NCBI RefSeq assembly: GCF_035440685.1 | Contig: NZ_DAORMW010000019.1 | Length of the DNA stretch: 64,000 bases | Strand: one strand, 5' to 3' | Origin: Accumulibacter appositus | GTDB lineage: Bacteria; Pseudomonadota; Gammaproteobacteria; Burkholderiales; Rhodocyclaceae | Shown: positions 8,911 through 16,565 of the stretch, piece by piece | How positions within the stretch are numbered: position 1 is the stretch's first letter | How the letters are laid out: every line of letters starts with the position of its first letter | Position numbers and translations under genes: made by a program | Notes under the pieces: model-generated | Databases searched by the model: none | Told to the model about the DNA's origin: nothing | What the model saw: the letters and a program-made list of their open reading frames with translations, nothing else

Positions 8911-9810
8911 ATGTCCGCACGCTCGCTAAAACCCTACGTCTGGCTTTCGATCGCCGCAGCACTGGCGACGATTGCTCTCAAAGCCGTCGCCTGGTTGCTC
9001 ACCGACTCGGTCGGTCTGCTCTCAGACGCGCTCGAGTCTGTGGTCAATCTGGCCGCTGCCTGCATGGCGCTGGCCATGCTGTCGATTGCCGAACGACCGG
9101 AAGATAAGGGGCACGGCTTTGGACACGGCAAGGCCGAGTACTTCTCAAGCGGCTTCGAAGGCCTGTTGATTGTTTTCGCCGCCATCGCCATTGCCGTGGC
9201 AGCCGGCGAGCGCCTGCTCAATCCACGGCCACTTGAAGCCGTCGGCGTCGGCCTCGCGGTGTCAGCAAGTGCCGCGCTGATCAATCTGCTCGTCGGGAGA
9301 GTCCTGCTGCTCGCCGGGCGGAGACATCGCTCGATTACCCTGGAAGCCGATGCCCATCATCTGCTGAGCGATGTGTGGACCTCGCTCGGAGTCATCGTTG
9401 GCGTCGGCGCCGTGGCGCTGACCGGCTGGCTATGGTTGGATCCGATTCTCGCCTTGCTGGTCGCCAGCAACATCATCTGGACCGGCTGGCGACTGCTGCG
9501 CCGCTCGGCCAATGGACTCATGGACGCCAGCTTGCCGCCCGGAGAGCAGGCGCAAATTGTCAAGGTGCTCGAAAGCTATCGTTGCCAGGGCATCGACTAC
9601 CATGCCCTGCGCAGCCGCGCGGCAGGTGCCCGCAGTTTCATTTCCTTGCACGTGCTCGTCCCGGGGGCATGGACCGTAAGCCGAGCGCATCAACTAGTCG
9701 AAGGCATTGAAAGCGAGCTGCGTCGGGAGCTGCCGCAGGCGACGGTGTTCATCCACATCGAACCGCTGGAGGACCCGGCCTCGCACCAGGACCTCGGTCT
9801 TGACCGCTAA
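8911..9810 (+). CDS. Cation diffusion facilitator (CDF) family metal transporter
   Basis: Inner-membrane divalent-metal/proton antiporter of 299 residues. Six membrane segments can be traced in the first 200 residues, followed by a cytoplasmic metallochaperone-like domain ending in VFIHIEPL. Transport-site residues typical of the family are visible: LLSDALES in helix 2 and HHLLSDVWTS in helix 5, plus HGFGHGKAEYFS between helices 2 and 3, which is usual for FieF-like CDF members. The start MSARSLKPYVW was preferred over an in-frame ATG 36 bases upstream because it places the first helix normally. It faces away from rsmB and overlaps the following nuclease gene. Substrate (zinc, iron or manganese) cannot be read from sequence. 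Confidence 0.9.
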   Translation: MSARSLKPYVWLSIAAALATIALKAVAWLLTDSVGLLSDALESVVNLAAACMALAMLSIAERPEDKGHGFGHGKAEYFSSGFEGLLIVFAAIAIAVAAGERLLNPRPLEAVGVGLAVSASAALINLLVGRVLLLAGRRHRSITLEADAHHLLSDVWTSLGVIVGVGAVALTGWLWLDPILALLVASNIIWTGWRLLRRSANGLMDASLPPGEQAQIVKVLESYRCQGIDYHALRSRAAGARSFISLHVLVPGAWTVSRAHQLVEGIESELRRELPQATVFIHIEPLEDPASHQDLGLDR

Positions 9811-10786
9811 GCCCAGCGCCGGCGCTGCGCGGCAGCGCTTGCTGCTGCGACCGGCGTTCGTACCGACGACGCTACTCGGGCTGCTTCTGCTCGTCCCGTC
9901 ACCGGCGATTGCCTGGAATGCGGCCGGGCATCGGATCAGTGCCTTGATCGCCTGGGAAAGACTCGATGACCGCAGCAAGTCGGCCGTGGCTGGCTTGCTG
10001 CGCCAGCACCCCGACTTCGAACGCTGGCAGGCGCGTTCGCGAGACCCTGATCCGGATCGCGCCGCATTTCTCGAAGCCTCGACCTGGCCAGACGACATCC
10101 GCCGCGACCGGCGTTTCTACACCGCTGGACGTGCGCTGCCTACGCCGACGCTGCAGGGCTTCCCGGACATGGAACGGCGACTGGCCTGGCACTATGTCGA
10201 TCGCCCTGTGCAGCCCGAGCGCAAGGGGCGCCGGTCGCCAGGAACACTGGACCTGCAATTGACCGCGCTACCGAAGCTCTTGTGCAACTCGAAAAGCAGC
10301 GACGCTGACCGGGCCTATGCGCTGCCCTGGCTGATCCATCTGATCGGCGACGCGCATCAGCCTCTGCACGCAGCGAGCCGCGATCGGCCGAACGGCAATG
10401 ATGACGGCGGCGGCAATGCGCAGCGTATCGTCAACCCCTTCCAGCCAAGACATCCCTCCACCAATTTGCACAGCTATTGGGACGATCTCCCCGGAAAACC
10501 ATGGCTACGTGGCAAGCATTTGGCGAGTACGGCCCGGGCGCTGACCATCCTCTATGCGCCGACTACGCCGCCGGGAGAGCCCGCACAATGGCTTGACGAA
10601 AGCTGGCAGCTGGCGCGCGATTCGGCGTATCCACCGGGTGAAGAGAGCGTGCTCACGATCAGCGCCGAGTTCCAGAGCGGCGCAGTAGAGATCGCCAGCC
10701 GGCGCCTTGTCGAAGCCGGCTACCGTCTGGCTGACCAACTCCAACGCCTGTTTGGAAGAACGGGAGAGCGCCGATGTTCCACGTGA
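9800..10786 (+). CDS. Secreted S1/P1-type nuclease
   Basis: Zinc-dependent single-strand nuclease of the S1/P1 family, predicted exported. A hydrophobic signal (TTLLGLLLLVPSPAIA) is followed by WNAAGHR, in which the N-terminal tryptophan and the histidine are zinc ligands once the signal is removed. Further ligand motifs are TWPDDIR, AWHYVDRP, HLIGDAHQPLH and NLHSYWDD, so the three-zinc centre looks complete. I chose a TTG at 9800, overlapping the CDF stop by 11 bases, because frames starting earlier read antisense-like arginine-rich sequence. The last codons (...CST stop) lie inside a parS site at 10775-10790. Possible roles are extracellular nucleic-acid scavenging or phosphate supply. Confidence 0.85.
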   Translation: MTAKPSAGAARQRLLLRPAFVPTTLLGLLLLVPSPAIAWNAAGHRISALIAWERLDDRSKSAVAGLLRQHPDFERWQARSRDPDPDRAAFLEASTWPDDIRRDRRFYTAGRALPTPTLQGFPDMERRLAWHYVDRPVQPERKGRRSPGTLDLQLTALPKLLCNSKSSDADRAYALPWLIHLIGDAHQPLHAASRDRPNGNDDGGGNAQRIVNPFQPRHPSTNLHSYWDDLPGKPWLRGKHLASTARALTILYAPTTPPGEPAQWLDESWQLARDSAYPPGEESVLTISAEFQSGAVEIASRRLVEAGYRLADQLQRLFGRTGERRCST

Positions 10787-10790
10787 AACA
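10775..10790. promoter_or_regulatory. parS centromere site, copy 1
   Basis: The 16-mer TGTTCCACGTGAAACA is identical to the canonical Bacillus subtilis-type parS site bound by ParB. It overlaps the last codons and stop (10784-10786) of the S1/P1 nuclease gene, at the junction with the convergent htpX gene. ParB and ParA are encoded at 52.3-53.9 kb of the same window. Confidence 0.92.
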
Positions 10791-10843
10791 CTGGCGCGCA
10801 CGGTGCCGTTGGCGTCAGCGCCAAAGCGGCATGGCGACGCCGC

Positions 10844-11689
10844 TCAAGCGCGGGCCAGAGCACGCAGACGCGCGACGCGTTCCTCGGTCGCCGGGTGCGT
10901 ACTGAACAGGCCCTTGATGCCGCCGCCGGAAAGCGGGTTCATGATCATCATCTGCGCCGTTTCGGGATGCGCCTCGGCAGGCACCATAGGAATACCGCGG
11001 GCGTAGGCGTCAATCTTGGTCAGGGCATCGGCCAGCGCGTTGGCATCACCCGAAATCTCCGCACCACCACGATCCGCCTCGAACTCGCGCGCCCGCGAGA
11101 TAGCCATCTGAATCAAGGAAGCGGCCAGCGGCGCAAGCAGGGCGACCAGGATGCCGGCCACGGGATTCGAGCGGCCTTCCGAATCACGGCCACCAAAGAA
11201 CATCGCGAAATTGGCCAGGGCCGAGATCGCGCCAGCCATGGTCGCCGAGATCGTCGAGATCAGGATATCGCGGTGCTGGACGTGCGCCAGTTCGTGCGCC
11301 ATCACGCCGCGGATTTCACGTGCCGACAACAACTGCAGAATGCCGGTTGTCGCCGCCACCGCAGCGTTGTCTGGATTGCGCCCCGTGGCAAAGGCGTTCG
11401 GCTGCGCCTCGTCGATCAGATACACCTTAGGCATCGGCAGTCCCGCCCGTTGCGCGAGCTCGCGAACCATCCCGTAGAACTGCGGCGCCGAGGCCTCGTC
11501 CACCTCTCGCGCCTTGTACATCTTGAGCACCATTTTGTCCGAGTACCAATACGCGAAGACATTCATCGCACCGCCAAAGAGCAGCGCCAGCAGCATTCCT
11601 GTCTGACCACCGACCATTGCCCCGATGCCGCCGAACAGCGCCACGATGGCAGCCATCAGAATCGACGTCTTAACCCAGTTACCGAGCAT
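10844..11689 (-). CDS. htpX: Membrane zinc metalloprotease HtpX
   Basis: M48-family heat-shock protease that degrades damaged inner-membrane proteins. The 281-residue chain starts with two close membrane helices (residues about 7-45), carries the zinc site HELAHVQHRD with the third ligand in EFEADRGGAE, and has a further hydrophobic stretch near 175-195. Length and topology match the family. A GGAGG ribosome site precedes the ATG by eight bases. It sits 132 bases after fmt on the same strand and converges with the nuclease gene, the two 3' ends flanking parS copy 1. Confidence 0.94.
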   Translation of the reverse strand: MLGNWVKTSILMAAIVALFGGIGAMVGGQTGMLLALLFGGAMNVFAYWYSDKMVLKMYKAREVDEASAPQFYGMVRELAQRAGLPMPKVYLIDEAQPNAFATGRNPDNAAVAATTGILQLLSAREIRGVMAHELAHVQHRDILISTISATMAGAISALANFAMFFGGRDSEGRSNPVAGILVALLAPLAASLIQMAISRAREFEADRGGAEISGDANALADALTKIDAYARGIPMVPAEAHPETAQMMIMNPLSGGGIKGLFSTHPATEERVARLRALARA

Positions 11690-11821
11690 TTCCGAAACCT
11701 CCGAGAAAACAGCTGTGCACCACGATGGTGTGGCAAGCTAAATGATGCCGGCCAGCCCAGATTTCAAGCGCGCTGGCGCCGTGCAGTCTCGCAAAAGGAC
11801 GCCCTTAATCCGGTCGGCCGT

Positions 11822-12751
11822 TCAAGTGACAGGTAAAGCGCACCGCGAACCCGCCGCGATAGGGGTCCCGACCAGGAACTGGGCCGCTGCCAGGCGCTTG
11901 CCGCCTGGCTTCTGAAGCTCGTCAAGGCGCAGAGCACCTTCGCCACAGGCTACGACGATAGCGCTGCGCTCGGCAGCGAGAATCTCACCAGGCTGGCCAT
12001 GGCCAGCGATCGCCGTAGCGCGCCACACCTTGAGCAGCGTGCCGTCGACCGCGCAGGAAGCACCGGGAAATGGGTTGAAGGCGCGAACGCAGCGGGCAAG
12101 CTGCGCGGCCGGCAGCCGCCAATCGAGCGCTGCTTCGGCCTTGTCGATCTTGGCAGCGTAGGTGACGCCGCCCTCGGCCTGGGCTTGTGGCGGCAGCGGC
12201 AGACCAGCCAGGGCATCGACGATCAAGCGGCCGCCGAGCAAGGCGAGGCGGTCGGTGAGCGTGGCCGCCGTATCCTCGGCAGCAATCGGCAGACTCTCGC
12301 AAAGCAGCAGCGGGCCGCTATCGAGGCCGGCCTCCATCTGCATGATGGACACCCCGGTCACTGCGTCGCCAGCGAGTATCGCTCGCTGCACCGGAGCGGC
12401 GCCGCGCCAGCGCGGCAAGAGAGACGCATGGATATTGATGCAGCCGAAGGTCGGCATGTCGAGAACGGTCTGCGGCAGAATCAGTCCATAGGCGGCGACG
12501 ACCATCGCCTCGGCGCCAAGCGTACGTATATGCTCCTGCGCAGAAAAATCCTTCTTCAAGCTCGACGGCTGCAACACGGCGATCCCGGACGCCAAGGCGA
12601 GCTCCTTGACCGGCGAAGCACGCAACGCCATGCCGCGCCCCGAGGCGCGGTCAGGCTGCGTCAGCACCAGAGCCACCTCATGACCGGCGGCGATGATCGA
12701 CTGCAGAGCCAGACTTGCGAAGTCCGGGGTACCGGCGAAAATTAGCCTCAC
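11822..12751 (-). CDS. fmt: Methionyl-tRNA formyltransferase
   Basis: Formylates initiator Met-tRNA with 10-formyltetrahydrofolate. Motifs GTPDFA near the N-terminus, INIHASLLPRWRGAAPVQRAI (catalytic Asn-His pair and the SLLPRWRGAAP loop) and the C-terminal tRNA-binding domain with FNPFPGA are all present; 309 residues is the normal size. The start is a GTG whose last two bases form the beginning of the def stop (GTGA), a four-base overlap, so def and fmt are translationally coupled as in most bacteria. Confidence 0.96.
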   Translation of the reverse strand: MRLIFAGTPDFASLALQSIIAAGHEVALVLTQPDRASGRGMALRASPVKELALASGIAVLQPSSLKKDFSAQEHIRTLGAEAMVVAAYGLILPQTVLDMPTFGCINIHASLLPRWRGAAPVQRAILAGDAVTGVSIMQMEAGLDSGPLLLCESLPIAAEDTAATLTDRLALLGGRLIVDALAGLPLPPQAQAEGGVTYAAKIDKAEAALDWRLPAAQLARCVRAFNPFPGASCAVDGTLLKVWRATAIAGHGQPGEILAAERSAIVVACGEGALRLDELQKPGGKRLAAAQFLVGTPIAAGSRCALPVT

Positions 12752-13251
12752 GCGGTAATTCTCGCCTGCTTGGCGAGCTTGCTCCTGATCCGCTGCTGTT
12801 TGAGCTGCGAAAGGTGCTCGACAAAGACCTGCCCCTGTAGATGATCGATTTCGTGCTGCAGGCAGACGGCCAGCAAACCGACGGCGTCGACGGTCCGCTC
12901 AGCGCCCTCAAGGTCCAGATAGGCAACGACGACTCGCTCGGCACGCGCCACCTTGTCGTAAATGCCGGGGACCGACAGGCAACCCTCCTCGCAAACCTGC
13001 AAGCCGTCCTGCTCGAGAATGACCGGGTTGATCAGGGTCAGCAGCTGATCTCTCGTTTCCGAGGCATCGATGACGATCAACTGCACGTGTTCATTCACCT
13101 GCGTCGCGGCAAGGCCGATTCCAGGTGCCTCGTACATCGTCTCGGCCATGTCGCGCGCCAGCCGGCGAAGCTTGTCGTCGATGCTTTCCACGCGCGCGGC
13201 GACCCGCTTCAGACGCGGATCGGGAAAGCGGAGTATCGGTAGTAGAGACAT
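12748..13251 (-). CDS. def: Peptide deformylase
   Basis: Metalloenzyme that removes the N-formyl group from nascent proteins, working opposite to Fmt. All three family motifs are intact: GIGLAATQV, EEGCLSVPG (metal-binding Cys) and LQHEIDHLQG (two metal-binding His and catalytic Glu). Length 167 residues is typical. It is the first gene of the def-fmt pair and diverges from the LysM gene across a 205-base spacer that should hold both promoters. Confidence 0.96.
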   Translation of the reverse strand: MSLLPILRFPDPRLKRVAARVESIDDKLRRLARDMAETMYEAPGIGLAATQVNEHVQLIVIDASETRDQLLTLINPVILEQDGLQVCEEGCLSVPGIYDKVARAERVVVAYLDLEGAERTVDAVGLLAVCLQHEIDHLQGQVFVEHLSQLKQQRIRSKLAKQARITA

Positions 13252-13456
13252 AAAAGGCTTGATCGAAGAAATAACTGCGTGCAGAATCTAATGTAGTGTC
13301 TTGGGTTTTCTGACGCCTGTTGCGGCGGCTGTACGATGGCGCCACGATTTCGGCCATTGACGCGGCCAAGATGAAACACGGCGCGCTTCACAGCCCGCGC
13401 GTGACGCCGCTATCCCGCCACACCGCCATGTACGAAGATCGTACGAGGATAACACG

Positions 13457-14473
13457 ATGATCCGCATTATGTCCGCGTTCCTTCTTGCCATGGTCAGCGC
13501 GCTCAGTTTCGCCGCCGGGCAAGCTCTCCAACTGGCCGACAGCGCCCCCACCCGGCATGTGGTCGTGCCCGGTGACACCCTGTGGGGCATCTCCGGAACC
13601 TTCCTCAAAGAACCCTGGCGCTGGCCGGAAATTTGGCGAATGAATCGGCAGGAAATCAGGAACCCGCACTGGATCTATCCGGGCGACATCATCCTCCTTG
13701 ATCGCGACGCGCAGGGCAACGCCATGCTCCGTCTGCAGCGCGGTCGACTGAACCCGCAGATTCATTCCGAGATGAACGAGCAGGCGATCCCGGCAATTCC
13801 GCCGAACGTCATCCGGCCTTTCCTCTCCGACCCGCTGGTCGTCGAGGCGAATGCGCTCGATAACGTGGCGCGCATCGTCGCCACCCAGCTCGATCGGGTG
13901 TTTCTCGGCAACGGTGACCTGGCCTACGTGGCCAATGCCGACCCCGCGCCTCGTGACTGGCATATCTATCGCAACGGCAAGCCCCTGCGGGATCCGGAAA
14001 GCGACGACATCCTGGGCTATGAAGCCTTCTACCTGGGCACCGCGAAGCAGATCGAAGCCGGCAATCCGGCAACCTTCGAAGTGCGCACCGCCACGCAGGA
14101 GGTCGGTTTCGGCGATCGCTTGCTACCCGCCAGCCCCCCACCGCTGATCGCCTACGTGCCGCACAAACCCGACTTCGTTGTCGATGGGCGCGTGGTTTCG
14201 GTCTATGGCGGCGTCGACGCGGCCGGCCGGGGCTCGATCATCTCGATCAACCGCGGCCGAACCGACGGGATCGAGATCGGACACGTCCTGGCCCTCGAAC
14301 GCAATCGCATCGTCCATGAACGCGACGAGCAGGGTCACAAGACGGTGATCGACATCCCGCCCTCGCGCATCGGCCTGCTCTTCGTTTTCCGAACCTTCGA
14401 CAGGATTTCCTACGGCCTGGTCGTGCAGTCCGAGGGCACGGTAGACGTCAACGATTTCGTCCGCACACCCTAA
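13457..14473 (+). CDS. Exported LysM-domain protein
   Basis: 338-residue protein with a signal peptide (residues 1-20, AFLLAMVSALSFAAG) and one LysM peptidoglycan-binding domain at about 33-85 (HVVVPGDTLWGISGTFL ... WIYPGDIILL). The remaining 250 residues have no motif I recognise. A LysM protein of this size just upstream of dprA is common in betaproteobacteria. It diverges from def. The stop codon begins repeat copy A. Function is probably structural or enzymatic work on the cell wall; no catalytic motif can be named. Confidence 0.85.
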   Translation: MIRIMSAFLLAMVSALSFAAGQALQLADSAPTRHVVVPGDTLWGISGTFLKEPWRWPEIWRMNRQEIRNPHWIYPGDIILLDRDAQGNAMLRLQRGRLNPQIHSEMNEQAIPAIPPNVIRPFLSDPLVVEANALDNVARIVATQLDRVFLGNGDLAYVANADPAPRDWHIYRNGKPLRDPESDDILGYEAFYLGTAKQIEAGNPATFEVRTATQEVGFGDRLLPASPPPLIAYVPHKPDFVVDGRVVSVYGGVDAAGRGSIISINRGRTDGIEIGHVLALERNRIVHERDEQGHKTVIDIPPSRIGLLFVFRTFDRISYGLVVQSEGTVDVNDFVRTP

Positions 14474-14657
14474 CGGCGATGACACGAAGGGACACTCCAG
14501 ATCATCAAAGTCATGATTGCCACCCTTTTCGCTTGCAGTGGGGATTTCGGCTTGCACGCCGGAAGCGTTCGCCGGGCAGGGAGCATGCTCCCTAAATTCG
14601 CCGCCTCACACTGCGGGCAGAAAAGGGAGCTTCGTGAGTCGCTTGCGCGACTTTCGC
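14472..14657 (+). repeat. Dispersed intergenic repeat, copy A (long form)
   Basis: Roughly 185-base element filling the LysM-dprA gap. Its left part (TAACGG.GATGAC.CGA.GGGACAC.CC) matches copy B; the middle (GGCTTGCACGCCGGA...CGTTCG) matches copies C and D; a 14-base palindrome GGGAGCATGCTCCC is shared with D; the right end is the hairpin AGTCGC-TTGC-GCGACT followed by TTTC, identical in A, C and D. It ends eight bases before the dprA ATG. Confidence 0.8.
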
Positions 14658-14664
14658 GATAGCC

Positions 14665-15768
14665 ATGGACGCAGCAGAGTCGCTGGCGGCTTGGCTGCGA
14701 CTGACGCTGGTTCCGGGTGTTGGCGGCAGGACCCAACGCAAACTGCTCGAGGCTTTCGGGCTTCCGGAGAGCATCTTCGCAGCCAGCCGCAGCACCATCG
14801 CCGGCGTCATTGGCAGCAAGGCGGCAAGCCTGCTGCTCGATACCGACAATCACGCAGTCGTCGGCAGAGCCCTGGCCTGGTCCGAAGCCCCTGGCCAGCA
14901 GCTGCTCACCCTCGCCGACGCCGAGTATCCGCAAGCGCTGCTGCAAATTCCCGATCCACCGACGCTACTCTACGTCCGCGGCCGCCTCGACCTGCTCAAT
15001 GAACCGGCGCTGGCTGTCGTTGGTAGTCGCAACCCGACTCCTCAAGGGGTCAGCAACGCCGAGCGCTTCGCCGCCGCCCTTGCCGAAGCGGGCCTGACCA
15101 TCGCCAGCGGCCTGGCGCTGGGCATCGATGCCGCCGCGCATCGCGGCGCCTTGCGAACTTCGCCGAACACCGTCGCTTTCATCGGCACCGGAATCGACCG
15201 CCTCTACCCGGCCGCCAACCAGCAGCTGGCATATGAAATCGCCGCCAGAGGAGCAATCGTTTCGGAGTTCCCGCTCGGCGCGCCGCCCGCCGCCGCCAAC
15301 TTCCCGCGTCGCAACCGCCTGATCTCGGGTTTCTCGCGCGGCGCCCTGATCGTCGAAGCGACCGTCGATAGCGGTTCGCTGATTACTGCGCGCCTCGCGG
15401 CGGAACAGGGTCGCGAGGTATTTGCCATTCCAGGATCGATTCATTCTCCCCATTCACGCGGCTGCCACAAGCTGATCAAAGGGGGTGCCAAGCTGGTGGA
15501 AACCGTTCAGGACGTCCTCGACGAGCTCTCCTGGCCACTACTCGGCCCGCGCGCTGACGCAGCGGCGCCAGCCGGCGCATGCGCCCTCGATGCGCTCGAC
15601 GGCGGACTGCTGCCGAGCATGGGATACGACCCCTGCAGCCTGGACGAACTGGTGCAACGGAGCGGCTTGACGGCTGACGTGGTTTCGGTGATGCTCTTTC
15701 ACTTGGAACTGGATGGTCAGGTCGCCGCTTTGCCGGGCGGTCGCTATCAACGCATTTCCCAAGCCTGA
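14665..15768 (+). CDS. dprA: DNA-processing protein DprA
   Basis: Cytoplasmic protein that binds incoming single-stranded DNA and loads RecA during natural transformation. The 367 residues comprise a SAM-like N-terminal region, the Rossmann-like domain (VGSRNPTPQG, SGLALGIDAAAHRGAL, GTGIDRLYPAANQQL, FPRRNRLISGFSRGALIVEA) and a C-terminal winged helix (about 300-365). All signature loops are intact. Its upstream DNA consists of repeat copy A, so that element must contain or replace its promoter region. It is followed after 12 bases by smg. Confidence 0.95.
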   Translation: MDAAESLAAWLRLTLVPGVGGRTQRKLLEAFGLPESIFAASRSTIAGVIGSKAASLLLDTDNHAVVGRALAWSEAPGQQLLTLADAEYPQALLQIPDPPTLLYVRGRLDLLNEPALAVVGSRNPTPQGVSNAERFAAALAEAGLTIASGLALGIDAAAHRGALRTSPNTVAFIGTGIDRLYPAANQQLAYEIAARGAIVSEFPLGAPPAAANFPRRNRLISGFSRGALIVEATVDSGSLITARLAAEQGREVFAIPGSIHSPHSRGCHKLIKGGAKLVETVQDVLDELSWPLLGPRADAAAPAGACALDALDGGLLPSMGYDPCSLDELVQRSGLTADVVSVMLFHLELDGQVAALPGGRYQRISQA

Positions 15769-15780
15769 GAGCCCTTTCTG

Positions 15781-16230
15781 ATGATCGACATTCTGGTCTA
15801 CCTTTTTGAGAACTATCACGACTTCAGCGCCCGCCCCAAGACCAAGGCGCTCAAACGCCGCCTGAGCGCCATCGGTTTCGAGCAAGAGGCGATCACAGTG
15901 GCCCTGCGCTGGCTGGACGGTCTGAAGTCGACGCCGGCAATCGAACGTCCGCGCGATCAGCGTGCGCTACGCATCTACCTGCACGAGGAACAGCGCAAGC
16001 TGGGCCCGGACTGCCTCGCCTTCATCGCCTTCCTCGAGGCGGCAGACATGTTGCCACCGGCCTTGCGCGAGCTGGTCGTTGAAGGTGCGATGCTCCTCGA
16101 TGACGACCCGGTGCCTCTGGCCAAGTTCAAGATCATCGTCCTGATGATTCTCTGGAGCCGAGAGCAGGCGCTCGAACCCCTGATCGTCGAGGAACTACTC
16201 GACGACGGTGATCACCGACTGCTCCACTGA
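15781..16230 (+). CDS. smg: Smg protein (DUF494)
   Basis: 149-residue acidic cytoplasmic protein of the Smg/DUF494 family, starting MIDILVYLFENYHDF, the family hallmark. Its function is unknown, although it is widely linked to dprA in gamma- and betaproteobacteria, as here. Twelve bases separate it from dprA, so they form one transcript. The 3' side is a 335-base spacer holding repeat copy B. Confidence 0.9.
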   Translation: MIDILVYLFENYHDFSARPKTKALKRRLSAIGFEQEAITVALRWLDGLKSTPAIERPRDQRALRIYLHEEQRKLGPDCLAFIAFLEAADMLPPALRELVVEGAMLLDDDPVPLAKFKIIVLMILWSREQALEPLIVEELLDDGDHRLLH

Positions 16231-16371
16231 GCATCGCGACCCTTCCCTATCAGGATGCTCCTGCCGCTCCGGAGACGACAGCTAGGCCGCGCTTTTCGCA
16301 ATCATCCCGCGAACTGTCCTGCTGCCCGCCTTGCTTGCCAAGCGCCGCAGAGAGCTCTTATCATGGGCCGC

Positions 16372-16496
16372 CTAACGGTCATGACGCGACGGGACACCCC
16401 AAATCATGAAAGTCATGACCACCCACCTCTTCCCCCGGCCCTTCTCCCGCAGAAGGGAGAAGGGCGTTTCGTGACTCGCATGCGCGAATTTGACCG
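16372..16496 (+). repeat. Dispersed intergenic repeat, copy B (diverged)
   Basis: Lies in the 335-base smg-topB spacer. The left 50 bases align with copy A (TAACGG...ATGACGCGACGGGACACCCC, then an AAAGTCATGA block); the right end GTGACTCGCATGCGCGAATTT is a degraded form of the hairpin end found in A, C and D. A second local inverted repeat (CTTCTCCC GCA GAAGGGAGAAGG) lies between. I see no gene in the remaining bases of the spacer. Confidence 0.65.
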
Positions 16497-16565
16497 TAAA
16501 TCTGTAAGGTCGCGCCCATTCGCCAGCAAACATTGTGGCCACTTTCCCGGACTGATGAAGACCCC

